Below are positions 24,501 to 36,855 of a stretch of DNA of 64,000 nucleotides, in pieces; the stretch's first letter is position 1, and every line of letters starts with the position of its first letter. The stretch is taken from NCBI GenBank assembly GCA_022376515.1, contig WTXI01000005.1, positions 372,001 to 436,000 on the forward strand, in the 5' to 3' direction. Below the pieces are notes generated by a model. The model was given only the letters and a program-made list of their open reading frames with translations, made no database searches and had not been told where the DNA came from. This DNA comes from Lactifluus volemus. Lineage: Eukaryota; Basidiomycota; Agaricomycetes; Russulales; Russulaceae. Both the position numbers and the translations under genes were made by a program.

Positions 24501-26363
24501 CGTTGCGTGGGCCCAGAGGGCGAATACCCCCGCTGGGGAATGGCCGTTGTGATGGGGAGGTACGTGAGGCACCTCCAGTTAATAACGTAGGTGAGCGACG
24601 AGACACGGTCGCGTCTGGTGGTTCCATGCTGATTCTCATCCCATCCGAGTCTGGCGCATGAGCAATGATGGTTGGGTTTGGCTTCGAAAGTAGTCGAGGC
24701 GATGATGCCGCCCGTCCAGTGTCGGGTTGCGGCGATGTGGAGGTAGTTGGTTCGGCACTCTGCATGCGTAGCCGTTGAGATGGTGTAGACGTAGACGGCA
24801 CTTGAAGGTCCAGCGTGCTCGGCGTGACCGAATCTTGATCAAGCTGTGACAGTTCTCCATTAAAGTTGGAGAGAATGCCACGTATAGTAGAGTCCCAGCC
24901 CATCGAATCTTCACTACGCTTCCCGAGTGCATTGGCGGGTGGTGGTACAACTGCCAAAGTGGGGTTCGTGGGCTTCTTATTGAAGTCTGCCTCACCCACT
25001 GACATACTTCGACGTTTGCCGTGACCCATTACCCTGAGCGGCTGCACCATGGCATCACGGGGGCGTAATGTCATCTCAGCAGTAGGCGACTGGGGCGACG
25101 ACTCTGCGAGTTCGACGATAAGTGATGGGTTGTTGATCGAAACGCCGCCATCATCATTGTTGTTAACTTCAGTTTGAAGTGGAGGTAGGGGCTTTGATAT
25201 ACCCGATGTGGCTCGAATGGTGTTTGGTAGGGAAGAAGTCATGGGAGAGTCTGATGCGAGAGGTGCAACGGGAGAAGCGCGGTCTCCCGGTAAGGGAGGT
25301 ACTGGCGGAGGTGATTGAACCATTCGCCGTGATGCGTCAGTTTTCTGTAGGAAGATGCGTCAAATCGGAGGCTACGGGGCTGAAAAGGACAACGAACTGA
25401 GCGTTCGCGCGTTGTGTTCTGACCCAGGAACCTGCCCCAAAATGTACTCGTCTTTTGCCGAACGGAAGATTTCGAATTCTGTGTGGTCTTCAGTATCCCT
25501 CGCGGGGCAGGATACGACTGGACACTTGCCTTGGCGGTCCCGTCGTCGCGTGCTGGGCTCGTCAGCACCCAATCAGCGCCACCGCCGGATGGAGCAGAAG
25601 ATTGCATGGACTTAGGGACCTTGGCTTTTGACATAGCCGTCGAAGCGGGGCCGGAATAACCAGAGGATGAAGTAGAGGATCTTTGTCGGGTTCGCGGAGC
25701 AGGGTCAGGAGGTGCATGTAAGCTTGTAGGTAATGGCGGTGCAGATTCCTGGCGCTTATCCTTGGTGACGAGTTGCGATGGTAGTACAGTTCCTCTCTGT
25801 TTGGCCTTGCGGACGAGAGTAGCGAGGTCTGGACTACTCGCGGTTCCCTGGGATCTATACATAGAGCGACGGCGTGTTTGATACTCCGGGTCTTCAGCGT
25901 CATAAAAGAGATCATTAGAAGAAGAAGAAGCTGATGTTGATACGGAAGCGGGAGGTCGGCAAGATGAGGAAGGAAGTGAACCTTTGAGTTGTGTGGAGGC
26001 CGAGGATGACATGGCAGGATTGACCGCGGGTTGAATCACACTTTGGGGTCGGGAAGAAGTCGGTGGAGAGAGTGTGGAGGAAGATGAAGTGGAAGATGAA
26101 GAGCAAGTCTGTAATTTGACAGTGACTGGCGAGTCTTCCAGTTCGCCTAATGAATCGACATCAATACCCTCTTTGATTACCATCGTTCCACCCGCTTTCA
26201 ATGCTTGTTCAAAATTCATGTCAACGCGAGGCCCGCGTCGAGTATTGCTTTCTACACGGGTCCGGTTGCGATCACCAGGATGTGCTCCTTTCGGATCAAG
26301 TCCCGTTGGGAAAGAGGATGGCGGAACAGGCGGACGTGGTGCGGTTGATAGACTACGAAGCAT
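21580..26363 (-). CDS. Sec7-PH domain ARF guanine nucleotide exchange factor
   Basis: Ten exons from ATG at 26361-26363 down to 21580: 25398-26363, 24424-25344, 24211-24356, 24066-24146, 23900-24015, 23347-23840, 23035-23298, 22628-22981, 21998-22572 and 21580-21924. The first ~630 residues are Ser/Pro-rich and disordered. The Sec7 domain follows: FLAKEKIAEWLGG, LRHYMDNFDFAGLRLDLAFR, then the catalytic glutamate in AETQQVDRILEEF and HAVAYSLLLLNTDLH. A PH domain begins near WAKEGKLCRKQ, with YFFQAGTEELVNEWV, and a coiled coil (DALKKHVEALTQELQEH) precedes the tail. Such proteins (yeast Syt1-like) load GTP on ARF at Golgi/endosomal membranes. The ninth exon is 575 nt, one short of its phase; the break lies near 22491-22497 inside the PH domain. 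The long first exon may have an alternative upstream start. Confidence 0.88.
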
Positions 26364-26613
26364 CTCCGCACACACACCTCCGACGATGATGACGGCAAAA
26401 AATTTCAAGGGAAAAAAAAAAGCGGCGGAGGGAAAGTGGCCACCAGGGTCTGCCACGTCGGTTCTACTAGTATCGATCCCTTTCATCCCTGAACAGGCAC
26501 TTGCCGTTTTTTTTGATTGGATTTGATTTAACTGAACTAGTCTAGTCTAGTGTAGGAACTAACAACTGTAGCCTAGTAAACTGCACAGCGTAACTCAAGT
26601 TTTTTGTTATGGC

Positions 26614-29530
26614 TTATTGGGTTTCCAACTCTCGGCGCAAAGTCTGATCATCATCATGATCATCATCGGCCACTGCTTTCCGCCCCGCATCGTCGTCAGG
26701 TCCGATTACATCACTCTCCCCTTGCACCTCTGACGGGGATATGTCGCCTTTCTTTTTATGCGTGTGTCCATTCGTAATATCCTCGGGAGCTCCAGATGCG
26801 AACGACTCGCTCAGCGAGCTCACCGTGGTCACTGCCATGTCAAGGACCGCTTCGACACGTCTCCGTAGCAACTCACTATTGCTGTCAACCGTCTGTGCAT
26901 GCTGTCAACGACAGGAAATCCAGGCCATGCGGGAATAAAGGGACATACCATAGAAAGCAGCTTAATTCGAGCCTCGGCATCATCTAATTGGATTAGAAAC
27001 GACGGCTCGCCGTCAGGTGTCGCCCCTTCTTGATCTGTCTCCATTTCTTCATCCGGCATGTGGTATTCGACCTCGCCAAAATGGGCTTCCAGGAACATGC
27101 CCAGCCGCTGAATGCGTAACATTGGGTTATGCTTGTAATCGTGATCCGAATGCGGGTGATGCTCGTGTTGATGCCGTTGCGTTCCAGACGTCACTGGGTA
27201 TCAAAAGTTAGTTTGCGAGTTGCATATCTACAGGTGGCATCGCAAGTGACCATACTCTTTACCGACGCAGGACTCTTGTCAATTTCCGTGATGACTGCGA
27301 GTGTTGAATCAGCAATCATATCGTTTGCAGCGCTCGAGTCCCACTCCAGCGTGAGCTCATGCTCAGAGGTCTGCTTTATGTCTACCGCACCCATTACCTG
27401 GCGCGACCTTCATCAGTCTAATTCCGTCTTGGTGGGAATAACGCCAAGAAAACATTACCCGCATTGTGGGAATCCCGTCTTTATCCAGCCCCTCTTCAAT
27501 GCGGCCATACATACCCTCCAAATGCCATCTTACGAGTTCCCATCCTACACCGAGGGCTATTTTCTGGCGTTGCGTGACAACACAGGTTGAAAGCCCCGCA
27601 AAGTCACGTAAATCGCGAGGGTCCAATAGTGTATACGAGTAGTCTTTCGACACGAGCAAACCAGACAGGACGTCGTTTGTCTTGAGTGGCTTTGCGGCCA
27701 GGTCGCCGATTACCTTGGCTACTCGCTCAGGGCGAAAAGTGAGATCCAATGTCTCAAGGTTGCGAGGTGAGTAAATCTTGATATCCTCATCCCGGTTCTT
27801 ATATTTGGATTGTAGCGCAGCCCTGAGGCGACCCATGGCCGTTTGTTCGCCATGTACAAGGACCTACGATACTCGTCCAGCGATGAGCTGTGGAATCATT
27901 TAGGAGGACGTACTATGTGAGGGGCCTTGATCAAGTCGATAAATTCTGAGTTTTGTGAATAGTCGACATGTGCGCTAAAGGAAATGTAGTCCACAGAGAG
28001 TTTGCGCGGGATAGGGTTGCCCTTCATTCCAATTATTTCTTCCGGTTCATTCATGATTTCCTATTCATAGAATTCATTAGCGAAGTTCTCGAACTGTAAC
28101 TTTCGTGATGTAGAAGCCTTAGGTGTTCACACATGATGGGAGAATGATGTCCATTGCTTCGTATATACACACGCGAAAAAATACCACTGTTTCCTAGACC
28201 CCAAAATAAGAAGAGACTCACCCGCGCAGGTGTACCCTCAACGGAATAACCAGTGACAACGAGGCCGTTTCGAGAGTCGGGAGCCCAGAGTTCGAGGAGT
28301 TCTCTACTTGTGCCAGATTGTAACATTCCGGGGCTAGCAAGGACGACACAGGGAGGCCCCTCGGCAATTTTGCGCTCCCAGCCACGGGCTTGGGGTACGT
28401 TTGATATGTGCCTAGGCAGGTATCGAAAACAAGCTATTTTTAGGAGACGAGAAACGTACTTGAAGACAAATGGATTATCCCTCCTCGCAAATCTTGATCG
28501 GATATTGGAATTCATGGTATGGATGTACGTTTGATACACAGCCATACACTTTCGCGCCAGGCTTGACGCGTAATAAATGGGAACATTGTGCAAGTCAGGG
28601 TGTTTCTTCCAGTACTCATCAAGGATAAGCAATAGCTCCTGCGCACGGCCCAAGGCAAATGTTGGCAGTAAAACGTGCCCTCCGCGGCGAATAATGGAGT
28701 GTACTAGGTTCGTGAAGCGCAGTTCCTTTTCTTCACGTCCCTCGAGACTTTGGACGCCGTAGGTACTCTCGACGATGAGAACATCCGGACGTACGGGAGG
28801 TATCTCGGCCTTGACGAGATGGCGATCCTCTTCGCGAGAATAATCACCTGTGTAAGGATTTTGAGGCCGGCTATGTCGATCAGGTACATGCACGCGCCAA
28901 GAACGTGCCCCGCATGGTATGGCGTAAACGTCACACCAGGGCAAGGCATGATCAGCTGGTGAACAGAAACAGGGATGATGGACGAGATAGACATTGATAG
29001 ATCAAGAGGTGAAATTAGTGCATCAGTCGATGAGTTGCTAAAGAGACGTGAGTGATGGTGGATAAGGGTAACGCCTATCCTGCGTCGCACCTCATCCGAA
29101 CAAAGTCCTGCATCATAAACTTGTGAAGAGCCTTCGTGGGATGAGTCATGTAAACTTTTCCTTTCCCTTCTTTGAAATTGGTCTATTTGGGCTGAGGAGT
29201 TGAATAAATGCGATCGAGTACGCCCTACGCACTTTTTCGGTAATGTATGTCAAGGCCGCTGCATGATCCAGATGGAAACTGAAAACGCTTTATAGGTATC
29301 GATCTGAGGTTCTGTACAGAAAGAGGAACGCACTGGGTAATGAGTATAGCATCTACTGTGCTCCAGTCTAGCTCATCAATGAATGGCAATGATGCCATGC
29401 CGGTATGGGCGGGGTGAACACCAGCATCCAAGACAAGGGTAATATTTCGGTATTGAAGCACGCAGCACGACCTTCCAACCTCCTGGCCTGCACCCAGGAG
29501 CGTAATACTTAACGTCGGTACATCCGCCAT
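26614..29530 (-). CDS. YSH1: YSH1/CPSF73, the endonuclease of pre-mRNA 3'-end processing
   Basis: Ten exons: 29334-29530, 29233-29278, 29091-29182, 28460-29037, 28222-28411, 27914-28060, 27459-27863, 27256-27397, 26949-27193 and 26614-26901, about 776 residues. This metallo-beta-lactamase/beta-CASP nuclease cuts pre-mRNA downstream of AAUAAA in the nuclear cleavage and polyadenylation complex. Seen: [19 protein letters not shown], the zinc-binding [45 protein letters not shown], the beta-CASP part ([27 protein letters not shown]), [32 protein letters not shown] and [15 protein letters not shown]. The C-terminal domain has a His/Asp-rich loop ([14 protein letters not shown]). Exon four (578 nt) is one base short, at a T run near 28853, just before the GDYSREED block. 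The only unusual intron is 161 nt (28061-28221). Confidence 0.93.
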
Positions 29531-29650
29531 TTTGGTTTTGGTACAACAACAACAGAGTCACTCAGTCACTCATTTCTCAGTTTGGAAAGGATTTGTCAGC
29601 GACTACACCGACGCTACTACGGAAAGGATGTACTTGGTAGTGTTAGTATG

Positions 29651-29732
29651 GCATCAGTGGTGTAGCGGTAACATTGGGTCTTCCCACTCCAAGTGACTGG
29701 CCTAGCTCCGGGTTCGACTCCCGGCTGATGCA
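29651..29732 (+). tRNA. tRNA-Gly (CCC) with an 11-nt intron
   Basis: Acceptor stem GCATCAG/CTGATGC pairs perfectly. The D arm is GTGT/ACAT with loop AGCGGTA, the anticodon stem GGGTC/GGCCT, and the T arm CCGGG-TTCGACT-CCCGG. The loop reads T33-CCC-A37, giving anticodon CCC at 29683-29685. The 11 bases 29687-29697 between A37 and the 3' stem are the intron in the canonical position. Discriminator A at 29732 is followed by T6, a pol III stop. It lies in the spacer between YSH1 and eL39. Confidence 0.9.
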
Positions 29733-30056
29733 TTTTTTATAAGCCCAGTAGTACCAAGTTATCTTCAAAGCAATTGAATGAGGTGTATGCCATGTTTCAT
29801 CACGTCTTTGCTCGACATTATACATGAGTTTGAAGCAGCCATTAATACACCATGCGCCAGCCAAAACAAAATTTGGTTGCCCATCTCAAACTTTCGTAAT
29901 AGAATAGGAGGGAGGGGCTCTGAAATTACATTTCTGGGAGAAAAAAGACAAACGGAATATGTGTGACCAGTAAATGGGCCCGCTAAGACCTGTCCTGTTG
30001 TCGGCATCCCAGACAGGAATCATGGAGATTGTATGGTGACAATTTCCACCACACAT

Positions 30057-30403
30057 TCATATGTTCAACTTTGTGCGTCTCCAGTGACGGCGCTTGGCAT
30101 TGTACTGCAGTGCAAGCAAGTAAATGTCACTTTCGAAGAATACACCACACGGACGAGATAACACGAGATAACGCACTTGGATCTTGGTGCCAGTTCTTAA
30201 CCGGAACCATTGAGGAATGGACCTGCATTCCAAGATGAGCACGAAACGACCGCAGGAGCAAAATAAAGGAAAGCTTACCGGTTCTGGCGCTGCTTTTTCG
30301 CAAGGATGCGCTTTGTACGAAATGATTTTTGAGATGGCTAGTGGAAAGAAACCGATAAACAAACGGGCAGTCAGAATCCTACGTTGATAAGTGTGCGCAC
30401 CAT
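30057..30403 (-). CDS. RPL39: Cytosolic large-subunit ribosomal protein eL39
   Basis: Four exons: 30401-30403, 30279-30337, 30177-30222 and 30057-30104, making 156 nt and 51 residues, exactly the family length. The protein is strongly basic, with SQKSFRTKRILAKKQRQNR, SIPQWFRLRTGTKIQ and YNAKRRHWRRTKLNI, the last being the universally conserved end of eL39. The first coding exon is only the ATG; the donor GTGCGC follows immediately, and the second exon opens at CCATCTCAA. The protein lines the exit tunnel of the ribosome. It is divergent from the FKBP gene with ~160 bp between start codons, so they probably share a promoter region. Confidence 0.95.
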
Positions 30404-30566
30404 TCTATGGATTTTGTTCAGCAGACGAGTCCGGGCAGGGGATGGTGAAGATCTGAAACTAGGTTAGGCGATACGTAAGAACTGTACAGTTGTAAAGCTG
30501 ACAAAGCTTTCTCCCGAAAGTAAGTGAGCCCCCAATCGGGACGAGCAGGTGCAACAACGTCCCAAA

Positions 30567-31207
30567 ATGAAGCTCTTGCACTGCTTATCTCTTCTTGCTT
30601 TCGGGATATTAGTGTCGGCTCAACAACAACCAACAGTGCTGGACATAAGGACGACGCATGAGCCCACGGACTGCCAGGTCAAATCTCAAAAGGGTGACGC
30701 GATCAAGGTCCACTACGTACGTCGATTGTCTCCACGTCTGACCCGCGTGACTCAACCCTTTTTTCCTCCTACAGACTGGAAAGCTGTTCTCCAACGGCAA
30801 TAAATTTGACTCGAGGTACGTTGTTTTGTTCTATCATCGCTCGCTTTACGGTCTATGTTGACAAACGACATAGCCTCGATCGTGGACAACCTCTACCTGT
30901 GACACGTGCGGCTATCCCTCTCGATATTTTCTTACATTTCTGATCCATCTGACCCTTCTAGTTGGCGCTGGACAAGTCATCAAAGGTTGGGATGAGGGAC
31001 TCGTAGGGATGTGTGTTGGCGAAAAGCGCACGCTTACCATCCCTTCCCACATGGCCTACGGTTTGTCACCTGTATTGCACATGTTCACCGTTGACGTCCT
31101 GTTCAGGAGATCGAGGATTTGGTTCTATTATTCCGGCCAATTCGGCCTTAGTCTTTGACGTTGAGCTTGTCGGATTGACTAGCAAAGGTGGTCATCAAGA
31201 ACTTTGA
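30567..31207 (+). CDS. Secretory-pathway FKBP-type peptidyl-prolyl isomerase
   Basis: Five exons: 30567-30716, 30775-30815, 30874-30905, 30962-31060 and 31107-31207 (423 nt, 140 residues, all phases closed). The N-terminus is a clear signal peptide ([19 protein letters not shown]). The single FKBP domain has [17 protein letters not shown], then [28 protein letters not shown] and [23 protein letters not shown]. It ends in GHQEL, which resembles an HDEL-type ER-retrieval signal. The expected role is proline isomerisation in folding proteins of the ER lumen (FKBP2/FKBP13 class). The third intron starts inside the strand before LGAGQ; its donor (GTGCGG) was chosen because it alone restores PVTLGAG. 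Confidence 0.92.
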
Positions 31208-31407
31208 GGACTTAGTCTTACCCACCCGTCCATGTTCTCGTGTGTAGAATTTATTTCTTAATCTACCAGCCAGTGTCCCCATACACCAGTCACTTGCACT
31301 CTATGCCAAGGTGCTGTAAGAGCCATTGAATTCGCAACAAAGAAACACATTAGGGCATGGCAACTGCAATACAGATATGTAGAAATAGATGGAAAGTACA
31401 AAGATAT

Positions 31408-33057
<1,650 letters not shown>

Positions 33058-33306
33058 GAAAGAGTAGGTCGACTTGCAAGTCACGGGTGATTCACCACAC
33101 CGACAAGGCGGTTTACAACTCCCGCCCGGGGTTTGCCGGTGCGCTGATAAATCATAAATTCAGAGTACACAAGGTATCTAGTTAGCTACATTGTCAACGG
33201 GAATTCCAATCCCCTGGGTATAACCTAGATAGATGCACTATATTGAAAAGATGTCAGTTGGTATGTTAACTATCGAATCATCATCTCGACATACCGTCAC
33301 CGTTAG

Positions 33307-34540
33307 TCAAGCGTTTGCTATATCGACCATGTCTTCTCGTAATAGTCTTCTTCGCTCGTCCCATCTCCTTAAATATTGGGTTATCCTTCCCCTGAACAAT
33401 ATACAGCCGGTTAAAAGGTCTCCAGGATAAAGGTCTTTCCTCTGGTCCCAGGGTTTCACATCAACCAGATACCCCCGCTCCAAGCACACCAAAACCATTC
33501 CGAAACTGTACGCGTCCGCAAGCCGGGCATCATGGCATTCTCCTCGAAGAATCTCTGGAGCCGAGAAGGGACGCGTACCCGGATATATTTGTTCCATCCG
33601 TGACCCAGGTCTGTCTGTATTGAGGTGTTCCCAAGGGTCAACTGGATTGCCGTCTGGTGGCACGACCACCGAGTTGGCTCCCACAGACCGACCAAAGTCG
33701 AGCAACTTCAAGGTGAGCTCCCCACACCTCTCGATCACTTGGATGTTGAGTAAGGATATGTCGCCATGTGACAACCCGTACGCGTGCATATGCGTGAGGG
33801 CGTCGAGCAGCTGATTATGAAAATCACATAAGCGAGGTGTGGCAGTGGCGCATACTGCTTGAGGTGATCGTAAAGTGTCGCTCCCTCCAGGAACTCAAGA
33901 ACCATGCCAATACCATCGAGACACCCGAGAAAGACGGGAATGTTTCGATGAGGAGCTACATGGGTGTAAACACGCAGCTCGGCGAGAAACTGAGTAGTGA
34001 CATCCAGGGCATTGCTTTGCATTTCGCCATTGATCTCTAGCTGCACCACTTCGGGTTTCTTCACTATGCACTTGAAAAGCTCAGACGCGGAGCCCTGGGC
34101 GAAGGGCGTCAATACTGCGGTTGGATTGGGTGGCGCTGAGTAGATGGCTGGGGTGGGAAAGGAGAAGATGGCGGCCGGATTTCTTGGCGCATTGTAGAGT
34201 GGGGAGGTAGGAACGTTCGGTGGAGGTGGTGGTAGTTTGGGAATAAAGTCGCTGAGAGTGGGCTCAGTAGACGTTGGGAAGGGCTGGGATACATCCAACT
34301 TGTTCTCGTCCTCTTCGAGCTCCACTGGCAACAACGATTAGTCCAACGTTGATTCTGTTTCCACAGTGCACGCGCACCCATCCACCAGTTCTTCTTGGAT
34401 GTCAGAGTGACGCGCTTGACCGCGACCGATCCGGATGGAACAGACCTCATGGGGTTCATTGAAACAGATAAGTTGGGTACGGACCCCGTAGGCAACTTGT
34501 TCAGTGAAGGACGGGGTTGCCTGTGATCTGTATGGAGCAT
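33307..34540 (-). CDS. Protein kinase-domain protein
   Basis: The coding part on the minus strand contains kinase-like blocks in order: VVQLEINGEMQ...FLAELRVYTHVAPHRNIPVFLGC, GMVLEFLEGATLYDHL, LLDALTHMHAYGLSHGDISLLNIQ (catalytic loop, HGD in place of HRD, with the metal-binding Asn), LKLLDFGRS (DFG), RPFSAPEILRGE and DAYSFGMVLVCLERG. The N-terminus has Pro-rich repeats with TP/PP around 34130-34260 and upstream exons I cannot define. A one-base loss between PLP and RLCDF (near 33838-33848) breaks the frame. ATG near 34540 is only a guess for the start; it would overlap the GET1 leader. It resembles the many lineage-specific agaricomycete kinases; substrate unknown. Confidence 0.6.
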
Positions 34541-35538
34541 TTGGTTTTTGGTCGATGGCTCGGGCTCACAGCCAGGCTTTGTAGGACCCGGACCGAGGCA
34601 CAGGGTAAATTAAACCTTATAATAGGGTTAGGGTCACACGCACCCATTCTCCCAAATTTGAACGCGTTCACCGATCTCACCCATGTCCTCATCATCACCA
34701 TATTTGTCCTTGTATTCATCACCGAGCTAATCTCATGGATTGGCAAGTCAGTCCTTATGCAATTTGTACGTTCATTTCTTGTCTAACGATTACTCGACTC
34801 TCATTCGTTCTCTGTTTCTCAGGCATGGTTAGCATATCAAGGTCTCCTCAACAAGAATGCCGAGAAACGTCAGCAGGAGCTCAAGGCTGAGCTCCTGTCG
34901 AAAAAGGCGGAGCTTTTAAAGACCAGTGCTCAGGACCAATTTGCGAAATGGGCCAAACTCCGTCGGAGCGTGGATAAAGGCCTAGCAGATCTTGAAAAAC
35001 TCAGTTGCGTATATGCTAACCTGCGTCTTCCCCCTAATCAACGCTTTAATACCAACTGTTCCTGACTCACATGTAGATTCTGAGTCCAGTGCTTCAAAGT
35101 CATCCTTCTCACTCAAGTTCAAAATCACCCTGTGGATAATGACTACCGGCCTCCAACTTGTGATAGGTTGGTGGTACAGCCGATCCGGTGTCTTCTACCT
35201 CCCAGTGGCCTGGTTTGGGCCATTGACGTGGTGGCTATCATTCCCATTTGCGCCTGCAGGTAAGAGCGTGTTCGACCTCTGACGTTGTAGCTTTTATAAG
35301 AGGCTCGGTATGTTAGGCTCCGTCAGCTGTTTTATTTGGCAGATGGCTTGTAGACGCGTAATCAAAGTCGGCGAGCGTGTGGTGAAGGAATTCATGAGTG
35401 AGTCAGCTTCTTTGTGATCTTACACGCGCAATCCTTTGACTCGACTACTTTCAAGATTCCCCGGATTCAGAGCAAGTCGCCAGCGGTAAAACCAGCCCAC
35501 CTCCTTCACACAATGACACAAAGTCGCCAAACTCATAG
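34532..35538 (+). CDS. GET1: GET1, ER membrane receptor subunit for tail-anchored proteins
   Basis: Five exons: 34532-34765, 34823-35003, 35077-35259, 35317-35397 and 35456-35538 (762 nt, 253 residues). The typical layout is a first membrane helix ([20 protein letters not shown]), a cytosolic coiled coil with [27 protein letters not shown], then two more membrane segments containing [10 protein letters not shown] and [18 protein letters not shown], and the conserved end [21 protein letters not shown]1 with GET2 takes tail-anchored proteins from the GET3 ATPase and inserts them in the ER membrane. The core is certain. The first ~50 residues are not typical for the family, so the true start may be downstream or in another exon. 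Confidence 0.88.
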
Positions 35539-36855
35539 GAGGGCGCATTTACCACTTCCCGCGCTTCTACGCATCCATTGCAGGGCACGTGGAATGCCAT
35601 TGTGTCGTCGTATGCTTGCTCAATCGTAGCTCCTGGTGTGTATGAGGTAGCTCACCCTTTTAACCGCTATCTATGTGCTTTTGTCGGGCCGTTCGGCTCT
35701 CGGCAATCGTTCATCGTTGTTCGTAGATTGAATTACACCACGTTACAGCTGCGGCGCGTCTGGCAGACTTCAAATTTCCGTCTTTCGGGTTTGATGTCCC
35801 AGTGGTCACGAGTCGACACCGATAATAAAATGCTGTTTGGTGGATGATAATCGTGCTTTCATTGATTTACACTCGCGTCTGAGACAGATCACAAATAGAA
35901 AGTTTTAAATGAGCAATTTATGACTACAGACGAGAAAGAACTTGAAGTGGAAGAATGTCACAGAAAGGGATGCTGTCTACCACTATTACTAGAAGGTTGC
36001 TCACCATAGCGGGCTTCGCTGGGTATCTGCTCCAGCTGTCCGTACAGTAGAGGGAGAGGAGATGACGCAAGACACTTAGACAATTAAATATTAGTTTCAA
36101 GTTGGGCATTCACTCCACCTTTTACTTACTGTGTAATAAGTAACAGATGCCAGCGTTCCGAGTCAGGATCTGAGTGTTTAGTATGGTCTTGAAGAAGGGT
36201 TTATCGGGATCTACATTGAATCGGCACGTCGGGCACGTTGTTTTCTTTGGCCGCGCCCACGAGAACAAAGCACAAGGAAGACATGAGAGCATGGTGGTAC
36301 AATGGTCTTGGGAAGGGATCCTTCAGGCTCTGCGGGATCAGTGGCACCGGATTCAGGGTCGGTTTCTTGTCCACGATCGGAAATAGCATAGCTGAAGGTC
36401 ACTGCACTTGATAATTGGTGTGCCATCGTGATGCCGCTTGAAATGACAGGTCCTAGCGAGCTCAAGCGTTCAAGTTGTACCAGCTGACTTTGGAACCCAG
36501 ACGAGAACCAGATACGGAGTGCCTGCAAGACCCGGAAAAGCTAGAACTGTATCACATGCAAGGCATGAAACGGAACGCCGTACGGCTGCCAGCTTTGAAT
36601 GGATGGACTAGTATCTACGCGTTCTGGTTCGCGAGATGAATCAACCTTGGTCTTATCCCGATGCGAAAATACATTCTATAACCACTGCTAGGATCCTCGC
36701 TGTCGAAAAAAAAAGCCATTCGTTCTGAACAATGAGAGTCACGTAGTATGCGTGGGCATGTGATAAATGACGTCGCGGGTACGAATTTAACGGAGAGCCG
36801 CCGCGCGTATAAATGTCACCTGTACGGTCTCCTATTTCTCACCCTTACCCCAGCT
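35539..36855. other. 1.3 kb between GET1 and malate synthase
   Basis: No confident gene. On the minus strand an ATG ending at 36426 opens MAHQLSSAVTFSYAISDRG...TDPAEPEGSLPKTIVPPC. Further on, 36195 down to ~36130, lies DPDKPFFKTILNTQILTRNAGICYLL. These two could be exons of a small gene, but I cannot join their phases. The rest shows nothing recognisable; 36780-36855 is probably the malate synthase leader. Confidence 0.25.

Noticed and set aside
34500..34640. Telomere-like GGGTTAGGG at 34625-34633 as an interstitial telomere
   Set aside because: Only one and a half units, inside the 5' part of the GET1 model; no array.
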